A DNA stretch of 64,000 nt from Hetaerina americana (taxonomy: Eukaryota; Arthropoda; Insecta; Odonata; Calopterygidae): the NCBI GenBank assembly GCA_022747635.1, contig JAKTNV010000009.1, forward strand, positions 62,366,767 through 62,430,766, given 5' to 3'. How positions within the stretch are numbered: the stretch's first letter is position 1; each line of letters starts with the position of its first letter. The translations under genes and the position numbers were made by a program. The notes beneath the pieces are model-generated. The model had not been told where the DNA came from and searched no databases. It saw nothing but the letters and a program-made list of their open reading frames with translations. Positions 58,255 through 64,000 of this stretch are shown piece by piece.

Positions 58255-61200
58255 TAATTTCTTCGTCGTTTTTTCTCAAGTGTTGGCATTACCTGATAGA
58301 TCATTTCCGCCAGAGTTAGGATAAGAATAATATAAGAAGTGGCATCAACTACTACTACTAGGTGAGTACAAAAGTCTCTTTCTGAGCAAAGCAAATCCGA
58401 TTTTCGATTTAATGTAAATTGAACAGAGTGCGAGTTATCTCCCTGAGTAATACGGACCTTTAAAACCCACTTACAACTCATGGTCTGTCACTCGTGTTCA
58501 TGACAAGCTTCGACTTCGCAAAGGTAACAATTCAAATAGATCAATACTCTTCCGCTTGCTTCTTTTCCCATCCAGTGTTTCTGTTTTCCTCCAGTGAGTT
58601 TCTTTTCATCAATTGTATCCCGCCCTTTTATCGTAATCGGCTTAGGTTTAAGCCTCAGATGAGTAACTTCAATTTCAACGATTTCAATCTTGGATTCTCT
58701 TAAAGCTGACCAACTTCAATGGTCGTAACATTAACGAAAAGTTGGATCTAAAATGCTCACCTGCTCCATGTAAATGAGCCATCATTTTCTTTACAAGTAC
58801 CATTCTATGTCTCCCTTTAACACTCTATCCCGCATTCTACTCAAGTTTGGCCCTAAGTGTGTGAGTCTTGTCTTCTTCTGACACGTTAACAAGCAGCTGG
58901 ACCTAAGCATCAAATTTTCTTCCTTCGTCCTTCAATGGATCTCTGCCACGCCAACAATATGAACGACGAGTCAGCGCAAAACACTCGTTGGACAGGGCAA
59001 TGGCTCTAAAAAAGGAGATCACCACAGCAAAACCACTATGAATCAATCAACCTATGAAAGGACGTCCAGGATGGATTACTCACCAAAGTCGACTTTGACC
59101 AAAAAACGATGTAGCAATCCTAAAGCGTCACAAATTCTTCTGAAGTAACTGTCCAGTGAAGATAATCTCGATCGATTCGAGTAATGAAGACACTTCAATG
59201 TTATTCAAGTCGACTTAACGAGATAGTTGGGAGGATTTAATTGGAACAGACCGTCTTTTGTGCAGTTAGACGGAAGTGTTTCAGAGAAACATGGAAGGGT
59301 AGAAAAAATTACTCTTAAAACAAGCTCCAAATATGGTTATTTTCAAAAAACAGGAAATATTTAAATTTTAATCGCAGTACATCGGAGTAGAACAAGATAA
59401 ATGGCATTCTGATTAAATTTATTTTGCAACGGTTGTCACATTTTATCGATTTAATTCATCAAAATTTTTATATTTTTGGCACCAACTGAAAAATTGGTTT
59501 TATTTCACTATAAATCCTGGTATCTATAAAAAAATTCTGCGGATATATTGCGAGGATAATTTTAAAGGAGTCATCCGCTTGAGTACATTTAAGTTTGATA
59601 TTGTTGCATTGTACCGATATCTACCGGCCACTACTATCTGGGAATTGACATTTCTGAACTGCATTCATTCTTACACACCTATATTATTTAAAGATTTTTC
59701 CAAAGAGGTTGAAATGCTCATGAACTTTTCTGTTATGTCTAATGCAGTTTTAATTCCTTTATTACTTATTTATTCCTATCACCTTTCCAAATTCCTTTGC
59801 TAGAGGCTTCAAAAAATGGTCTTTTCTGCTTAAACGTGAACGCTGTGGTCACGATAATCGAATTCCGTGGGATTGCGACTAGGTCGGCTACTGCTCACTC
59901 AATCCAAGTACTAAACTCGCCAGTAATCGATAGCGAACTCGTTCAAGAATGGGCACGTTAAAGCCGATTTTCTAAGTGGTCTCCCACACGATCTCGGGTG
60001 TATAGTCGCCGCTTAAGGCTGACTCAAAAAGAAAGAAAAGGGAATTGAGGTTCTCTTTCAGTTCTAGTTAACCGGTTAGGTTAGGTTGTTTTTCGTAAGG
60101 ATCTATTTTTGATTCCGCTTCAAGACCCCCATCCTACATACTGACTACATCCTACATACCCATTTTTTCACTTCCAATGATGAGTAATGGCAACTTGTCA
60201 CTTGAATTATTGAACCGGATTGCCAGCGGAGATGTACAAAAAGGAATTAGAATTTCTCGTCGATAATATGACATGCAAGCAGCAAAAAATATACCTGCTG
60301 TATATCCAGTTGCTTATAGTTTTATACAATTATTTGTCTAAGTAGTGAAAACTTTCCTTTTGATTAAGAATATTATCAATGGATGTTTCCCTGCCGTGAT
60401 ATATCAAAGATATATCTATCAATCAGTACTTTTCCTGCCCATGTATACATATATTTTGTACATACACTACGATTTTCCTCGGTCACACTTTTTAAAGATA
60501 TTAACAAAGACATATTTCATGTTTCAGTTCATACGATAATGTGATAGAAGGGACTTATTTAAACCCAACATCATTCACAAAAAAGACAATTTGTATTATT
60601 AATATCTACAATTACAAATTCCGGCGTTTCTTATCCCGCCACTTTTCCTCCTTAGTATATTTCCTTTCGTCTAAAATATCATATATCAGGTACATCTGCT
60701 TTAATCGGACCCACGTACAAACTAGTCCTTCGTACTTACACATTTACAGAGAGAAGAGATCATTCGAAAGATCGAGCGCAAATACGAACATCAATCAAAA
60801 GATCCGGAAAACATTGTACGCAGTAAAAACAAAGTATACACAAAGGACAGTTTTAAAAGAATCATACGCATCGAAGCCGTTAAAGCGCCCGCCCGTATCC
60901 CGCATCACGAAGAGCGCGCAGCGGCGCTACGTGCCGTGACTTTGGCAGCGCCAGTAGTCACCCAGGCGTGTTTTAATCTGAAGGCTCACACGGGAATTCA
61001 CGAAGTGTCCCTCGACGATTTCGGTCAAATTTGATTTGGTGATATTATGGTGTAACACTCCACTGTACCCTGTACCAATCCACCATATTTAAAGAGAAAT
61101 GATGGTTAAAATTAATAGAAGTGATTGACATTTTGTAAGCTTCTCTTGCCAGCTTATTTCTTTGTCACCAGGGTTTTATCATTGGAACCTTGGCCAGAAA

Positions 61201-64000
61201 TAGCCCAATTTGAAATGCCTTTGTCCAGAAGTATCAATGAGTTAATGTGTATGAGAAAATATTCAATTGTATTTCCTAAACTACCTTCATTGATGACGTA
61301 GTAATTACTCTTTTCCTAAGATAAGTCAAAAGAGCTAATGTGTGATGAATTACGATTTAAAGATAAAACGATATCGTGGTACACCTAGTACTTCATTGCC
61401 AATTAATGAAAACTTGCATTTGGTTTGTTTTTAAAAGTCCTGACCACAAAAGAAAGTTGTTCTCATATATGCGGGAGGATAAGACCGTTATATATTATTA
61501 ATTAATCAAATTACTCTATGGGTCATAGGGCATAAATCACATTGTAGTTTTTCCTTTGCGATCAAGTAATTGAATTTGTGGTTTTTTTATTTTTATCCGA
61601 AGGGTTCATAAACGCAGGGGTTGCAATGCCTGTAGCTGTATCTTATACATGTAACTATTTGCTGTTTCCAAAACTATTTAGTTAATGCGATCATTAGAGG
61701 GTTAAACTATTTAACGAAATAAAATATTAGTAGATTTAGAAATCAATAAACTTTTCTCTTCTTATAAACTCAAAACGAATTTAGAGTTCAGATTTTAGAA
61801 CAAAAATCATGTGCCAAAATATTTTACTCCGCTCCGTGAATTCATTGTCTTCAATACATTTTCACCTTTGCAAAAATTCTTTTTTCTACAAGAATAGATT
61901 AAGGTGCTTCAGTGTAAAAGAATCCCTCTCAGAAACAACAAGTAACAACATCATTTCCTTTTAATTTAATTAGTATATTTGATCGATCAATTGAACCCTG
62001 ATATTCCTTCCAAACATCTGTCGTCTCTCTATTTGCTTCGTGTATTGCTGGGGAGTAATTATTACGACAGATATTTCGATTTTAGTACCATAATCGTCAT
62101 AAACAAGAGCTCGATTTTAGCAAATATGGAGCAAATAATTGTGCGAATATTATATCAAAAATATACTATCAAGTGTAGCATTGATCCATATTTCATATTC
62201 TGTCGCCTAACTTGTGTGTGCTTAACCTCGTAAGTCCCAATAATTAATATGTAACTATTAATTAGACAAAAACTAGGTTGCGAATACAATTACATTACCA
62301 CTTGCATAGCTGAAAAGAGGGTTATAGAAATCTTCAGAAACACTTATTGAAAGAGATATTTGCTAGAAAAAACCAATGTTCCCATTATTGCGCCGTCAGT
62401 GTTTATAGGCAACCTTTCAGAATATTGCTAATATTCTATGAGAATTAGTTGTCTCTAAAATATAATTTTGTTCTAGTTTACCTAAAAAATGACTCATCGA
62501 AGTAATCAAATCTCCAAATAAAGTAAAAAGAATCTAGGCATCGGTAGTTAAAATTGAAAATGTTTCATTATTCTGTTTCCCTGGTACATTTTCTGTGTTT
62601 GGATTAAACCACAATCAACAGGCATACTCTAACGTATTTGCAGAATAAATTCAATAGTCAGTCCTACTATATGGATGTATTTATTATATGTCACGCTACT
62701 GTTTGATGAATAGGAAGTAAATGCTGACGGAAACAAATAAGACGACTTCCCTAAAAGCTTTCTACTCTTTACAATCGATAAGAGGAAAGACTGAATTATT
62801 CCCTAGTCAGCAAGTATTTTTCTCATTCAAACACACTAAAGTTATCTGTAAACAGAAAATACGAAAGGGCTTTGTGTAAAATGGCTTGATGCATCTCAAA
62901 AATTTAATAAATGGATCCTCGAGATATATAAACACTTGAAAGCAATCAGTCGAGTCTTCCATTACTTTTGATACTCTTACAATTACCTTGAGTGCACCGA
63001 AAAAGCAGGTTAAATACTGTATTCGTTTTTTTTTGGAAACTCCATCACGGTGATTCGTGATCCGAGTGTAATTTCATTTCCGTCGAGAAGGAAGCTCCCA
63101 AAGTGGCCATTATTTTTTCCAATCACAAATCGCCTCTAGTTTCTTCCTCTCTGTGTTTTCCCTCCTATTTCTTTGGACGTGTTTTTCTCCGAATCTTCGC
63201 TTTCTCGGCCTCATACCCTCATTCAAACCTCTCTTTGAGGATCCGATTCCGGAAATCAGGAACTTTTTGTGCCGGAAATTGCGGAAGCCTAATGATTAAA
63301 CTCTTGAATCTTTAGTCAGAAGATATGTCGTGTGTTGCTCATGCGTAGTCAACAAACTCAAAAGTCCCGTATAAGCATAGCCTTTGAAGTATTACTGCTG
63401 ATTGGTGACATTTTACTGCCTTATACTTTGAAACTCAAATAAACCAAATTCTTCTTTGACCGTAACCATTCTTCGACACCAATTGTGTGTTAAAAATAGG
63501 AAATTCATGAAAACTAGTCGACCCGTGCGATTTCATTTGTACAGTGCAAATGACGTACACTGCCTTCTGCCGTTGTAAAAGCAAAGCCAATAAAATTGCT
63601 GTTTCTACAACTCTCTAAGACGTTCAAAGTGATGTGTTCAGTTAATTGTTTGATCAGTCTTATATTAGGTGCGATGAAACATTTTCGCATATAGTCCTTT
63701 AAAATGAAATCGAAATATTATGCTCTTCGAGCAGTGTAATCCAATATGACACTGTTACTTTTGCTATAAAAATCACAAAAGTTTCTTCGGGATCACCGTT
63801 GCATTCTGGAAATTTATGTGGTTGATTACGATACCAATACTAGCAGGTACGTATGATTAGAAGATTGCTTCAAGCATAAGACTGAGAATACAATTTCGGA
63901 GATCTAACTTACTTGAAAAAATAATGAATCGTTCAAGGAGCAATCAAAAAATGCCTTAAAGAAATACTACAAGGGCGTGATGATGGCAATAGGCCAACAG
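58255..64000. other. Long gene-free stretch to window end
   Basis: No transposon or gene recognised. The 132-codon frame at 60541-60939 (+) is the longest. It is Ser/Arg/Lys/Tyr-rich, its GC rises toward its end (60880-60960), and it matches nothing I know. The rest is AT-rich. Confidence 0.4.

Noticed and set aside
1..64000. CRISPR arrays, operons, bacterial signals
   Set aside because: No direct-repeat/spacer arrays, no ribosome-binding-site-spaced ORFs; the content is clearly eukaryotic.

Overview
This is eukaryotic DNA, most likely from an arthropod and probably an insect. It is AT-rich and intron/intergenic-like, with no bacterial-style gene organisation. It carries long (TA)n microsatellites, tRNA-derived SINEs, mariner elements, a non-LTR family typical of arthropod genomes, and a GIY-YIG Penelope-like element (PLE). 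I could not assign any host protein-coding gene with confidence. Long reading frames in the purine/pyrimidine-skewed blocks (about 23.2-23.9, 42.0-42.6 and 51.2-51.9 kb) look like composition artefacts. The organism call is inference; the window has no species marker.

Two mobile elements look structurally intact. At 24708-27845 (+) a PLE carries an uninterrupted 945-codon ORF with RT and GIY-YIG endonuclease domains, and it sits exactly between two (TA)n tracts. At 35407-36738 (-) a mariner has matching terminal inverted repeats, TA target duplications and an uninterrupted 357-codon D,D34D transposase.

The rest is a graveyard with clear nesting. Fragments of one LINE family lie at about 1.54, 3.3-4.3, 9.3, 15.4-16.8, 21.5 and 39.3-41.7 kb, and a second LINE lineage lies at about 55.8 kb. 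Three degenerate mariners lie at 38.6, 52.6 and 57.3 kb. At least three tRNA-derived SINE families are present. SINE-A has many copies, two of them with perfect 11-bp target duplications. SINE-B has two copies in opposite orientations, one with an 8-bp duplication inside an older repeat. SINE-C interrupts a LINE.

The most unusual structures are three palindromic repeats (2908-3133, 6741-7077, 46423-46622). In two of them the arms carry a motif arrangement resembling a type I hammerhead ribozyme core (CUGANGA, short stem II, GAAA, very short stem III, cleavage-site UH). A weaker version of the same arrangement sits in the 3' tail of the intact PLE. Together they suggest a population of small PLE/retrozyme-like ribozyme repeats in head-to-head arrangement. 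This is pattern reading by eye and needs covariance-model testing.

GC-rich, CpG-containing blocks at 23.2-24.1, 33.6-34.2 and 50.1-50.3 kb are the best candidates for host promoters or first exons, but no gene model is supported.
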